NCBI RefSeq assembly: GCF_032681285.1
Contig: NZ_CP136336.1
Coordinates: 3,211,001-3,275,000 of the forward strand
From: Piscinibacter gummiphilus
GTDB lineage: Bacteria; Pseudomonadota; Gammaproteobacteria; Burkholderiales; Burkholderiaceae_C
Direction of reading: 5' to 3'
DNA: 64,000 nucleotides
Below are positions 57,058 to 64,000 of the stretch, one piece after another (within the stretch, counting starts at the first letter, position 1; the number at the start of each line of letters is the position of its first letter). The position numbers and the translations under genes are program-made. The notes under the pieces were generated by a model. It searched no databases. It was not told the DNA's origin and saw only the letters and a list, made by a program, of their open reading frames with translations.

Positions 57058-57086
57058 TTGACAGCACAGGACGAGTAAGGTGTAAG
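57058..57086 (+). promoter_or_regulatory. sigma-70-type promoter for the sulfite dehydrogenase genes
   Basis: A perfect TTGACA (57058-57063) with a 17-bp spacer is followed by TGTAAG (57081-57086, four of six matches to TATAAT). It points at the molybdoenzyme gene with an untranslated leader of about 130 nt. Confidence 0.5.
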
Positions 57087-57220
57087 CAATGGATTCAGCG
57101 ATTTGGCGTATTCCGGCGCGCTGGATATGCTTCGCGCCCGTCAGTCCGCAAGCCCACGCCGCCGCTACGGGTTTTCCAGCACTGCTTTCTTGCACTTACT
57201 TTTTGGAGCGATCGACCGCC

Positions 57221-58453
57221 ATGTCCATGCCAACCGATGTCCGCCGCCGTCAACTCCTCGCCGGCAGCGCCGCGCTCGTGGCTGCACCCCTGGCCGGCTG
57301 CGCCACGGGCGCACCGACCGCCACTGCGGCACCGGCGCCCGTCGTGCCGCCGGCCGCGCCCGCTGCACCGAAGCTGCCGGCCTACGCCGCCTGGAAAGAC
57401 GCCGACAGCCTCATCATCCACAGCAGCAGCACGCTCGAGACGAAGCGCAGTTCGATGGGTGCGAGCCTCGTCACCCCGGCCGAGCGCCTCTACGTGCGCA
57501 ACAACCTGCCGGCCATGCCCGAGAGCGTGCTCGCTGACCGGGACGCCTGGCAGGTCGCCTTCGAAGGTGTCGCCAAGCCGGGCACGCTGACGCTGGCCCA
57601 GCTGAAGACTATCGACTTCATCTCGGTGGCCACCGTTCTGCAGTGCAGCGGCAACGGCCGCGGCTTCTTCCCGCACAAGCCGAGTGGCACGCCGTGGAAG
57701 GTGGGCGCGGCCGGCTGCGTGATCTGGGCCGGCGTGCCGCTCAAGTCGGTGATCGAGCGACTGGGTGGCGCACAGGGCGGCATGCTCTACATCACCGGCA
57801 CCGGTGGCGAGAAGCTGCCCGAAGGTGTCGACCCGCTGAGCGTGGTGGTCGAGCGCTCGGTGCCGATCGCCGCGCTGCAAGATGCCATGCTGGCCTGGGA
57901 AATGAACGGAGCACCCCTCTCGGTGGCCCACGGTGGCCCGCTGCGCCTGGTTGTGCCCGGTTACCAGGGCGTCAACAACATCAAGTACGTCAAGCGCATC
58001 GCGCTCACCCCGAGCGAGAGCAAGGCGAAGATCATGTCGCACGGCTACCGCATGACGCCGATGGGCCAGAAGGCCGAGCCGTCGCAGGCCTCGGTGCTCC
58101 TGATGAACGTGAAGTCGTGGATCAACACGCCCTCCGGCGACGGCAAGCTCGCGGCCGGCCCGGCGCAGATCCTTGGCGTGGCCTTCAGCGGTGGCTCGCC
58201 GATCAAACGCGTCGAAGTGTCGACCGACGGCGGCAAGACCTGGCGCGATGCCAAGCTCGTCGGCCCCGACCTCGGCCCCTTCGCCTGGCGCCAGTTCGCC
58301 ATCCAGGCGAACCTGCCGGCCGGCACTCACACCCTCGTCAGCCGCGCCACCGACGCCGCCGGCCAGGTGCAACCGCAGCAGCGCGAGGAAAACGTGTCCG
58401 GCTACGGCAACAACAGCTGGGCCGACCACGCCGTGACCGTCGTCGCTGCGTGA
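57221..58453 (+). CDS. SorA-like sulfite dehydrogenase, molybdopterin subunit
   Basis: A 410-residue sulfite-oxidase-family molybdoenzyme. A twin-arginine export signal (VRRRQLLAGSAALVAAPLAG) ends in a possible lipobox cysteine, followed by an Ala/Pro-rich linker. The molybdenum-binding cysteine lies in LQCSGNGRGFF near 143, and the Mo-co dimerisation domain follows with VEVSTDGGKTWRDAKL near 335. It oxidises sulfite to sulfate in the periplasm and passes electrons to the cytochrome c encoded next. The start at 57221 is chosen over 57089 because it gives the Tat signal. Confidence 0.9.
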   Translation: MSMPTDVRRRQLLAGSAALVAAPLAGCATGAPTATAAPAPVVPPAAPAAPKLPAYAAWKDADSLIIHSSSTLETKRSSMGASLVTPAERLYVRNNLPAMPESVLADRDAWQVAFEGVAKPGTLTLAQLKTIDFISVATVLQCSGNGRGFFPHKPSGTPWKVGAAGCVIWAGVPLKSVIERLGGAQGGMLYITGTGGEKLPEGVDPLSVVVERSVPIAALQDAMLAWEMNGAPLSVAHGGPLRLVVPGYQGVNNIKYVKRIALTPSESKAKIMSHGYRMTPMGQKAEPSQASVLLMNVKSWINTPSGDGKLAAGPAQILGVAFSGGSPIKRVEVSTDGGKTWRDAKLVGPDLGPFAWRQFAIQANLPAGTHTLVSRATDAAGQVQPQQREENVSGYGNNSWADHAVTVVAA

Positions 58454-58764
58454 ACACGCGACGTTGCATCGCCGCGGCCGCCCTGGCCGCGGCCAGCCTG
58501 GGCGCGCAGGCCGATGACCGGGAGGCCGGCCGCAAGCTCTTCACGAGCGGTGCGGCCCCCTCGTGCGCCACCTGCCACACCCTGCGCGATGCCGGCGCCA
58601 CCGGCGAGATCGGCCCGGTGCTCGACGAACTCAAGCCCGACGAGGCACGCGTGGTGCAGGCATTGCGCAACGGGCTGGGCGTGATGCCCTCGTTTCGCGA
58701 CAAGCTGTCGGACAACGAGATCGCCCTGCTCGCCCGCTACGTGTCGCAGGTAGCCGGGCGCTGA
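58450..58764 (+). CDS. SorB-like monoheme cytochrome c
   Basis: The 104-residue protein starts at a GTG that overlaps the molybdoenzyme stop (GTGA). A signal peptide (RCIAAAALAAASLGAQA) is followed by one heme site CATCH near 41 and a distal methionine in GVMPSFRDKL near 78. The size and gene order are those of the SorB cytochrome that accepts electrons from SorA. It converges directly on the Lrp-family gene, with adjoining stops. Confidence 0.88.
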   Translation: MNTRRCIAAAALAAASLGAQADDREAGRKLFTSGAAPSCATCHTLRDAGATGEIGPVLDELKPDEARVVQALRNGLGVMPSFRDKLSDNEIALLARYVSQVAGR

Positions 58765-59250
58765 TCAAGCCGCCTTCCTGCGGCCGACGGTCGTTTTCGC
58801 ATCTTCGCGCCGCGGCGGCAGCATCGCGTGGTGCTCGCGCGCCACGTTCAGGATGATCGCGGTGGAGGTCTCGGTGAGCAGGCAGAAGCGGCTCACCACC
58901 GTGTCGAGGTGCGGCACGTCGACGACCGCAATCTCGAGGATCCAGCTGTCTTCGCCGGTCACGTTGAAGGCGTTGACAACTTCGGGCGTCTGGCTCACGA
59001 GCTTGACCACGCGCGCGTATTCGGCGCGGCCCACGCGCACGAGCGCGCGGATGCCGTAGCCGAGCTTCGAGAGATCGACCGACGCGCGGTAGCCGGTGAT
59101 GACGCCGGCCCCTTCGAGCTTGCGCACGCGTTCGGTCACCGCAGGCTGGCTCAGGTGCACGCGGCGGCCGAGCTCGGCCATCGAGAGGCGCGCATCGGCC
59201 TGCAGCTCGGCCAGGATGCGGGTGTCATAGGCGTCGAGATCGGAGTTCAA
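58765..59250 (-). CDS. Lrp/AsnC-family transcriptional regulator
   Basis: A 161-residue regulator: DTRILAELQADARLSMAELG starts the helix-turn-helix (with LSQPAVTERVRKLE), and the RAM ligand domain follows (RALVRVGRAEYARVV and VTGEDSWILEIAVVD). A TTG start at 59250 is preferred since a GAGG site lies 6 nt upstream and the length is typical; a longer ATG reading to 59427 overlaps the EamA gene. It is divergent from the EamA exporter, a frequent Lrp target, so amino-acid-dependent control of that exporter is inferred. Confidence 0.85.
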   Translation of the reverse strand: MNSDLDAYDTRILAELQADARLSMAELGRRVHLSQPAVTERVRKLEGAGVITGYRASVDLSKLGYGIRALVRVGRAEYARVVKLVSQTPEVVNAFNVTGEDSWILEIAVVDVPHLDTVVSRFCLLTETSTAIILNVAREHHAMLPPRREDAKTTVGRRKAA

Positions 59251-59341
59251 GGCAAACCTCGCTTTGTGCTTTGAAACCAGCAAGCAGACGAACGGAAGAA
59301 GCATGAGTTTGCCATTCAGGCCAACGCTTTCCTTTCCTACG

Positions 59342-60256
59342 ATGCGGCGCATGGACAGCACCGCCAACCTCGCCTCTTCCACACGCGCCGGGCTCAGCCC
59401 GCTGCTGCTGGCCTGCCTGGCCGCCACCTGGATCGTGTGGGGTTCGACCTACCTCGCGATCAAGTTTGCGCTGATCAGCTTCCCGCCCTTCCTGCAGATG
59501 GGCTCGCGCTTTCTCGTGGCCGGCTTGTCGGTGCTGGCGTGGATGGCCTGGCGCGGCGCAGCCATGCCGACACGGCGGCAATGGGTGCATGCGCTGGTGG
59601 TCGGCGCCCTCATGCTCGGCGGCGGGATGGGCGGGGTCGCTTATGCCGAGCAGACCGTCGGCTCCGGTCTCGTCGTCGCCTTCATCGCCGTGGTGCCGCT
59701 GATGATCGCGGCGCTCAACCGCTTGTGGGGCATCAGGCCCGGGCGACTGGAACTGGCCGGCATCGTCGTCGGCCTGTGTGGGGTGCTGATGCTGACCCAG
59801 GGCGCTGGCTTCCAGGCCTCGCCCGCAGGCCTGGCCGCCATCGCGATCGCGTGCGCGGCGTGGTCGCTCGGCAGTGTGCTGAGCCAGCGTAGCCTGCCGC
59901 TGGCGCCTGGCCTCGCCGGCTTTGCGAGTGAGATGGTCGGTGGAGGTGCCGTGCTGATGGTGATGTCAGCGCTTCGCGGCGAAGCGCCGCAGTGGCCTCC
60001 GGAACCTGCCGCGGTGGCCGCGTGGGCCTACCTCGTCGTCTTCGGCTCGCTGATCGCGTTCAACGCCTACATGCTGCTGCTCGCGCGCACGAGCGCGGCG
60101 GTCGCGTCGAGCTACACCTTCGTCAACCCGGTGATCGCCATGCTGCTGGGCGTGGTGGTGCTCGGCGAGGTGGTGACCTCGTTCGAATGGCTCGCCGCGG
60201 GCGTGGTGCTCGTGGGCCTGGTGCTGCTCTTCCTCAAGCCTTCGCCGAAGACTTGA
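59342..60256 (+). CDS. EamA/DMT-family exporter (YedA-like)
   Basis: A 304-residue protein with ten predicted helices in two EamA repeats. WIVWGSTYLAIKFALISFPP and the matching second-half segment FGSLIAFNAYMLLLARTSAA are typical of YedA/RhaT-like metabolite exporters. Start options are 59342 and 59351. Its 3' end overlaps the convergent ThDP-enzyme gene by 23 nt. The export substrate is unknown, with amino acids most likely because of the Lrp neighbour. Confidence 0.87.
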   Translation: MRRMDSTANLASSTRAGLSPLLLACLAATWIVWGSTYLAIKFALISFPPFLQMGSRFLVAGLSVLAWMAWRGAAMPTRRQWVHALVVGALMLGGGMGGVAYAEQTVGSGLVVAFIAVVPLMIAALNRLWGIRPGRLELAGIVVGLCGVLMLTQGAGFQASPAGLAAIAIACAAWSLGSVLSQRSLPLAPGLAGFASEMVGGGAVLMVMSALRGEAPQWPPEPAAVAAWAYLVVFGSLIAFNAYMLLLARTSAAVASSYTFVNPVIAMLLGVVVLGEVVTSFEWLAAGVVLVGLVLLFLKPSPKT

Positions 60257-61946
60257 GCGCGGCGTTGCGGATGGCGGTGAGCGTGCTGCGGCTGGTGCTG
60301 ACGTCGGCATCGAGCTTCAGGTGCAGCAAGGCCGGCCGCTGCGAGGCGAGCGCTTCGGCAAAGGCCGGCTCGAACTCTTCGGTGCGCGAGAGCGACCACG
60401 CCTGCCAGCCGTAAGCCCGCGCGAGCGCAGCAAAGTCGGGGTTGAAGAGGTCGCTTCCGCTCACGCGCCCGGGGTACTCGCGCTCCTGGTGCATGCGGAT
60501 GGTGCCGTAGGTGCCGTTGTCGACCACCACACTGACGAGGCGCCTGGCGCCGTAGCCGGTGGCCGTGGCCAGCTCCTGGCCGGTCATCAGGAAGTCGCCG
60601 TCACCGGCGATGTTGACCACCGTGCGCTCTGGGTACAGCAGCGCCGCCGCCACGGCCGCAGGCACCCCATAGCCCATGGCACCCGAGGTCGGCGCGAGCT
60701 GCGTGCGGCCGTGGTGCTGCAGGCCGTGGTAGCGGCAGTAGCGGTGCAGCCAGCCCGCGTAGTTGCCGGCGCCGTTGGTGTAGACCGTGTCGTCGGGCGC
60801 GAGCCGCTGGATGGTCTTGATGACGACGGCCATGTCGAGCGGCTGCACGTCTTGCGCAATGTGGTTCGCTTCGTAGTCGGCATGGGCCTCTTCGGTCCAT
60901 GCCGCCCACGGCAACTGCGTCGGTGCAGTGAGGCCTTCGAGTGCTTTCGCGGCGCTCGCCATCGACGATTGCAGCAGCAGGTCGGCGGCATACACACGAC
61001 CCAGTTCCTCGGGCCCCGCGTGGATGTGGATGAGCTTCTGCACCGGCCGAGGCGGCTGCAGGAGCGTGTAGCCGCTGGTCGTCATCTCGCCCAGGCGCGG
61101 GCCGATGGCGAGCACGAGGTCGGCGTTGCGGATGCGCTCGGCGAGCTTCGGGTTGATGGCAATGCCCACGTCACCGGCGTACTGCGGGTGGCGGTTGTCG
61201 AACACGTCTTGAAAGCGGAAGGCGCAGCCGACGGGCAGCTTCCAGTTCTCGGCGAAGCGCTGCATCGCGGCGCACGAGGCGGCGTCCCAGCCGCCACCGC
61301 CCACGATGACGAAGGGGCGCCGCGATGCGAGCAGCATCGAGCGCACGTCGCGCAGCCCACCCGGCGCCGGCCAGGCCTGCGCAGGCTCGGCGCGCGGCAG
61401 CACCGCGGCGCGGGTCTCTTTCGTGAGCATGTCTTCCGGCAACACCAGCACCACCGGGCCGGGGCGGCCTTGCATCGCGGTGTGGAAGGCGCGCGAGATG
61501 TATTCGGGCAGCCGGTCGGCGTCGTGCACCTCGCCCACCCACTTGGCAAAGCCGAGCGTGCCGGGGCCGAACATCTGTCGGTAGTCGAGCTCCTGGAAGG
61601 CCTCGCGATCGCGCTGGTCGCTCGCCACCTGGCCGATGAAGAGGACCATCGGCGTGCTGTCTTGAAACGCGGTGTGCAGGCCGATGCTCGCGTTGGTGGC
61701 GCCGGGCCCGCGGGTCACGAAACACACGCCGGGGCGGCCGGTCAGCTTGCCTTGCGCTTCGGCCATGAAGGCCGCGCCGCCTTCTTGCCGGCAGGCGATG
61801 AAGCGGATCTTGTCGCGGTGTTCATGGAAGCCATCAAGCGCGGCGAGGTAGCTCTCGCCCGGCACGCCGAACACCGTGGTGACGCCTTGCGCCACCAGAG
61901 CCTCCACCAGCGCGTGGCCGGCGAGGCGTTCAGAAGAAGTCGTCAT
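60234..61946 (-). CDS. thiamine-diphosphate-dependent enzyme, acetolactate-synthase-like
   Basis: A 570-residue three-domain ThDP enzyme. The activating glutamate is in FGVPGESYLAALDGF near 30. The FAD/nucleotide middle domain carries PFVIVGGGGWD near 212. The ThDP motif is GDGDFLMTGQELATATGYG ending in VVVDNGTYG near 460. It resembles catabolic acetolactate synthase, oxalyl-CoA decarboxylase or benzoylformate decarboxylase relatives, and no small IlvH subunit is present, so it is not the biosynthetic IlvB. It overlaps the MFS gene by 4 nt. The substrate is unknown. Confidence 0.85.
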   Translation of the reverse strand: MTTSSERLAGHALVEALVAQGVTTVFGVPGESYLAALDGFHEHRDKIRFIACRQEGGAAFMAEAQGKLTGRPGVCFVTRGPGATNASIGLHTAFQDSTPMVLFIGQVASDQRDREAFQELDYRQMFGPGTLGFAKWVGEVHDADRLPEYISRAFHTAMQGRPGPVVLVLPEDMLTKETRAAVLPRAEPAQAWPAPGGLRDVRSMLLASRRPFVIVGGGGWDAASCAAMQRFAENWKLPVGCAFRFQDVFDNRHPQYAGDVGIAINPKLAERIRNADLVLAIGPRLGEMTTSGYTLLQPPRPVQKLIHIHAGPEELGRVYAADLLLQSSMASAAKALEGLTAPTQLPWAAWTEEAHADYEANHIAQDVQPLDMAVVIKTIQRLAPDDTVYTNGAGNYAGWLHRYCRYHGLQHHGRTQLAPTSGAMGYGVPAAVAAALLYPERTVVNIAGDGDFLMTGQELATATGYGARRLVSVVVDNGTYGTIRMHQEREYPGRVSGSDLFNPDFAALARAYGWQAWSLSRTEEFEPAFAEALASQRPALLHLKLDADVSTSRSTLTAIRNAALKSSAKA

Positions 61947-63190
61947 GCGGCGACTTTACGGGCCCCGCGCAGTTGTGCAATGCCGATGCCCACGAGCGAG
62001 GCCGACGCCACTCCGAGCACGAGGGCGAGCGCGGAGCCGTAGAACACGCCGGAGGGCGAACCGTGGTCGAGCAACGCGCCGAAGACGGGGGCCGCGATCG
62101 CGAAGCCCAGGTCCAGCCCGGAGTACACCGTGCCGTAGACACGCCCCGTCGCCCCGGGAGGTGCGGCCTGCTTGATGAGCATGTCGCGCGAGGGGCCGGC
62201 GAGGCCCACGCCGAAGCCTGCCAGTGATGCCACCGCGCACGCCAGCAGGCCCGGCAGCGCCCCCGAGGCCACGACCCCCAGCAGCACCGCCGCGCCCATC
62301 AGGCAGAAGCCGATGATGCGTTCCAGGCGCTGCGTGCGGCTCACGAGGAAGCCGCCCACCACCATGCCCGCCGCGCCGCACAACATGTAGCCGGTGACGA
62401 CGAACGCGGTGATCGACAACGGCAGGTCGTACATCTTCTGCAACGCCGGGCTCGCAAAGCTCTGGATCGCGCTCAGCGAGCAGGTCGACCAGAAGAAGAA
62501 CGAGAAGCACAGCCACACCGAGGGCAAGCGCAGGAAGGCAAGGGGATGCTCGTTCACCGGTGCGGCCGCCTTGGCCGCAGCACCTTCATGGGCCCAACTT
62601 CCGGCGCGGTCGTCGATCGCCTCGCGGTGCAGCCACAGCACGGCGATCACGAAGAGCGCCCACACCCCCATGCCGGCCGCGGCAATGCGCCACGACCCGG
62701 TGGCCGCCGTGAGGCCTGCGAGGAACACCGGCGCCGCCGCCCAGCCCAGGTTGCCGGTGATGCCGTGCACCGAAAACGCATGGCCCAGCCGCGGCTGCGA
62801 CACGCGCTTGTTGAGGATGGTGAAGTCGACCGGGTGGAAGGGCGAGTTGCCCAGGCCCGCGAGCATGGCGGCAAGCATCAGCCCTGCGTAGCTCTGGGCG
62901 GTGGCGACCGACATCGCGGCGAGCACGAAGCAGCTCAAGGCGACGAAGAGCACCGGCCGAGCGCCGACACGGTCGACCAGAAAGCCTGCCAGCGCCTGCC
63001 CCACGCCCGAAACGACGAAGAACACAGACACCAAGAGCCCCAGCTCGGAATAGCTGAAGCCGAAATCGCGGATGAAGAGCGGGAACAGCGGCGCCAGCAG
63101 CATGTGGAAAAAGTGCGAGGTGCCGTGAGCGAGACCGATCAGGCTGATGGTCTTCGCGTCTTGCGACAGGGAAATGGAAGCGGAAGTCAT
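61943..63190 (-). CDS. MFS transporter
   Basis: A 415-residue, 12-helix major facilitator. GLAHGTSHFFHMLLAPLFPL in helix one and the loop VDRVGARPVLFVAL near 73 resemble the fosmidomycin-resistance/oxalate-type MFS groups. It is translationally coupled to the ThDP enzyme, suggesting uptake or export of its substrate or product. It is divergent from the AraC regulator. Confidence 0.88.
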   Translation of the reverse strand: MTSASISLSQDAKTISLIGLAHGTSHFFHMLLAPLFPLFIRDFGFSYSELGLLVSVFFVVSGVGQALAGFLVDRVGARPVLFVALSCFVLAAMSVATAQSYAGLMLAAMLAGLGNSPFHPVDFTILNKRVSQPRLGHAFSVHGITGNLGWAAAPVFLAGLTAATGSWRIAAAGMGVWALFVIAVLWLHREAIDDRAGSWAHEGAAAKAAAPVNEHPLAFLRLPSVWLCFSFFFWSTCSLSAIQSFASPALQKMYDLPLSITAFVVTGYMLCGAAGMVVGGFLVSRTQRLERIIGFCLMGAAVLLGVVASGALPGLLACAVASLAGFGVGLAGPSRDMLIKQAAPPGATGRVYGTVYSGLDLGFAIAAPVFGALLDHGSPSGVFYGSALALVLGVASASLVGIGIAQLRGARKVAA

Positions 63191-63247
63191 GGAAGCAGCG
63201 TGAATGCGATTGCCAGGACTCTAGGCGGGGGCAGGTCGACAGAGTTA

Positions 63248-63270
63248 CGATAGTTCGTCAATTTCTATCG
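63248..63270. promoter_or_regulatory. CGATAG...CTATCG inverted repeat between the MFS and AraC genes
   Basis: Two 6-bp arms, 11 bp apart, lie in the 90-bp divergent region 10 nt before the AraC start codon. The stretch is AT-rich compared with its surroundings. The position suits an operator or autoregulatory site, but the short arms make chance plausible. Confidence 0.35.
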
Positions 63271-63280
63271 AGAAACAGAC

Positions 63281-64000
63281 ATGCGCCGCCAGACCCCCAC
63301 CGATGCCAGCCGCCGGCGCACGAGCGTTCCGCCCGTCGACCCGTTGCGCTACGCGCCCACCGCCGAGCATCCGGTGCGCGCCAAGATGCGCCGCCTCGCG
63401 GCCGACACCCACATCGACCCGCACAGCCACCCGTGGGGTCAGCTGGCGTTCTCGGTGACGGGCGTGATCCGCATGACTGCCACGCAGAGCACGTACATCG
63501 TGCCGCCCTCGCGAGCGGTATGGATCCCGCCGCATGTGGAGCACATGGTCAACGTGGTGGAAGACGCCGAGATCCGCACGCTCTACCTGCACCAGGACGA
63601 TCGGCACATCGGCCCCGAGATCGACGCGGGCCCCGATTCGCCCTGGCACCAATGCCGGGTGATCGAGGTGTCGAGCCTGCTGCGCGAGCTGGTCATGCAT
63701 CTGGGCGTCGAGCCCGGTGCGCTCTCGCCCGGGCACAGGCCCGAGCCGCGCGAACACCACATCATTGCGCTCGTGCTCGACGAGCTGCGCCGCGCGCAGC
63801 AGGTGCCCATCGGCGTGGACCTGCCGCAAGACAAGCGCCTGCGCGCCCTGTGCGAATCGGTGCTCGACGACCCCACCCGCTGGAGCACGCTCGAGACCTG
63901 CGCCGCCGAGACCGGCGCGAGCGCCCGCACGGTGGCGCGGCTCTTTCGCAGCGAGCTGGGCACGACCTTCCTGCAGTGGCGCCAGCAGGTGCTCTTGGCC
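63281..64000 (+). CDS. AraC-family transcriptional regulator (3' partial)
   Basis: The open frame starts MRRQTPTDASRRR and runs 240 codons off the window. The N-terminal cupin/ARCD domain has HIDPHSHPWGQLAFSVTG near 45 and VWIPPHVEHMV near 80. The first AraC helix-turn-helix starts near 205 (TLETCAAETGASARTVARLF) and is cut after RQQVLLA. The length seen suggests only about 20-40 residues are missing. It probably controls the divergent MFS/ThDP gene pair. Confidence 0.87.
   Translation, partial: MRRQTPTDASRRRTSVPPVDPLRYAPTAEHPVRAKMRRLAADTHIDPHSHPWGQLAFSVTGVIRMTATQSTYIVPPSRAVWIPPHVEHMVNVVEDAEIRTLYLHQDDRHIGPEIDAGPDSPWHQCRVIEVSSLLRELVMHLGVEPGALSPGHRPEPREHHIIALVLDELRRAQQVPIGVDLPQDKRLRALCESVLDDPTRWSTLETCAAETGASARTVARLFRSELGTTFLQWRQQVLLA

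Noticed and set aside
60234..61946. ThDP enzyme as biosynthetic IlvB
   Set aside because: No ilvH small-subunit or ilvC gene follows. The gene is coupled to an MFS carrier instead.

Overview
The window is about 64 kb of very GC-rich, gene-dense chromosome with short gaps and many ATGA/GTGA stop-start overlaps. Gene content (PhaR, BdhA, RelA with a degenerate HD domain, IspD-IspF next to Mfd, and the smpB / ratA-rnfH / DUF4124 / guaB-guaA neighbourhood) points to a betaproteobacterium of the order Burkholderiales, probably near the Rubrivivax-Leptothrix-Rhizobacter group. That placement is inference from content and codon use, not from a marker tree. No prophage, CRISPR array, IS transposase or rRNA operon was seen. 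The one clear mobile element is a group II intron.

Left part, 1-24.3 kb, is accessory nitrogen metabolism. (a) 2-3307 (+) is the 3' end of a Nit1C-type nitrilase cluster: AIR-synthase-like protein, MSMEG_0565-type glycosyltransferase, MSMEG_0570-type small protein and MSMEG_0569-type flavoprotein. The nitrilase and radical-SAM genes would lie left of the window. (b) 3304-13462 (-) is one nine-gene operon: a Dpp/Opp-type ABC transporter, two amidase-signature hydrolases, dihydropyrimidinase and ureidoglycolate lyase. It looks like uptake and stepwise hydrolysis of a ureide, hydantoin or dihydropyrimidine. A GlcG/HbpS-like gene and an XRE-cupin regulator are divergent to it. (c) 14888-23334 (-) is an eight-gene set: a BMP/nucleoside-type ABC transporter, a cysteine hydrolase, a RidA/RutC-like protein, then a MASE1 sensor kinase and NarL-type regulator. 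A second, paralogous cysteine hydrolase is divergent at 23468. This combination is the best candidate here for an undescribed catabolic system.

Middle, 24.3-40.5 kb, is mostly core. guaA, an MFS exporter and guaB are co-directional. A complete group II intron of about 2.76 kb (28769-31530) sits in the guaB 5' leader, directly downstream of a TATAAT element. Its 5' boundary is supported by an 8-bp EBS1-IBS1 match. Then come DUF4124, rnfH, ratA, smpB with a duplicated hairpin tail, metC, rimO, phaR, a small conserved gene, tRNA-Val(GAC) with its terminator, relA and an alpha/beta hydrolase.

Right part, 40.6-64 kb: bdhA; a DUF1800-DUF1501-SIMPL set; an OmpR/EnvZ-type two-component system with an 11-bp inverted repeat in its promoter; a metallophosphoesterase; ispF-ispD; mfd and serB; a chemoreceptor behind a FliA-like promoter; an RraA-family gene; a periplasmic binding protein fused to rhodanese; a SorAB-like sulfite dehydrogenase; an Lrp regulator; an EamA exporter; and a ThDP enzyme-MFS pair with a divergent AraC regulator cut by the window end.

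Two small structured repeat families are visible. One is an 81-bp element at 11502 and 27194 whose hairpin shows compensatory changes. The other is the hairpin that forms the smpB tail and its downstream copy.
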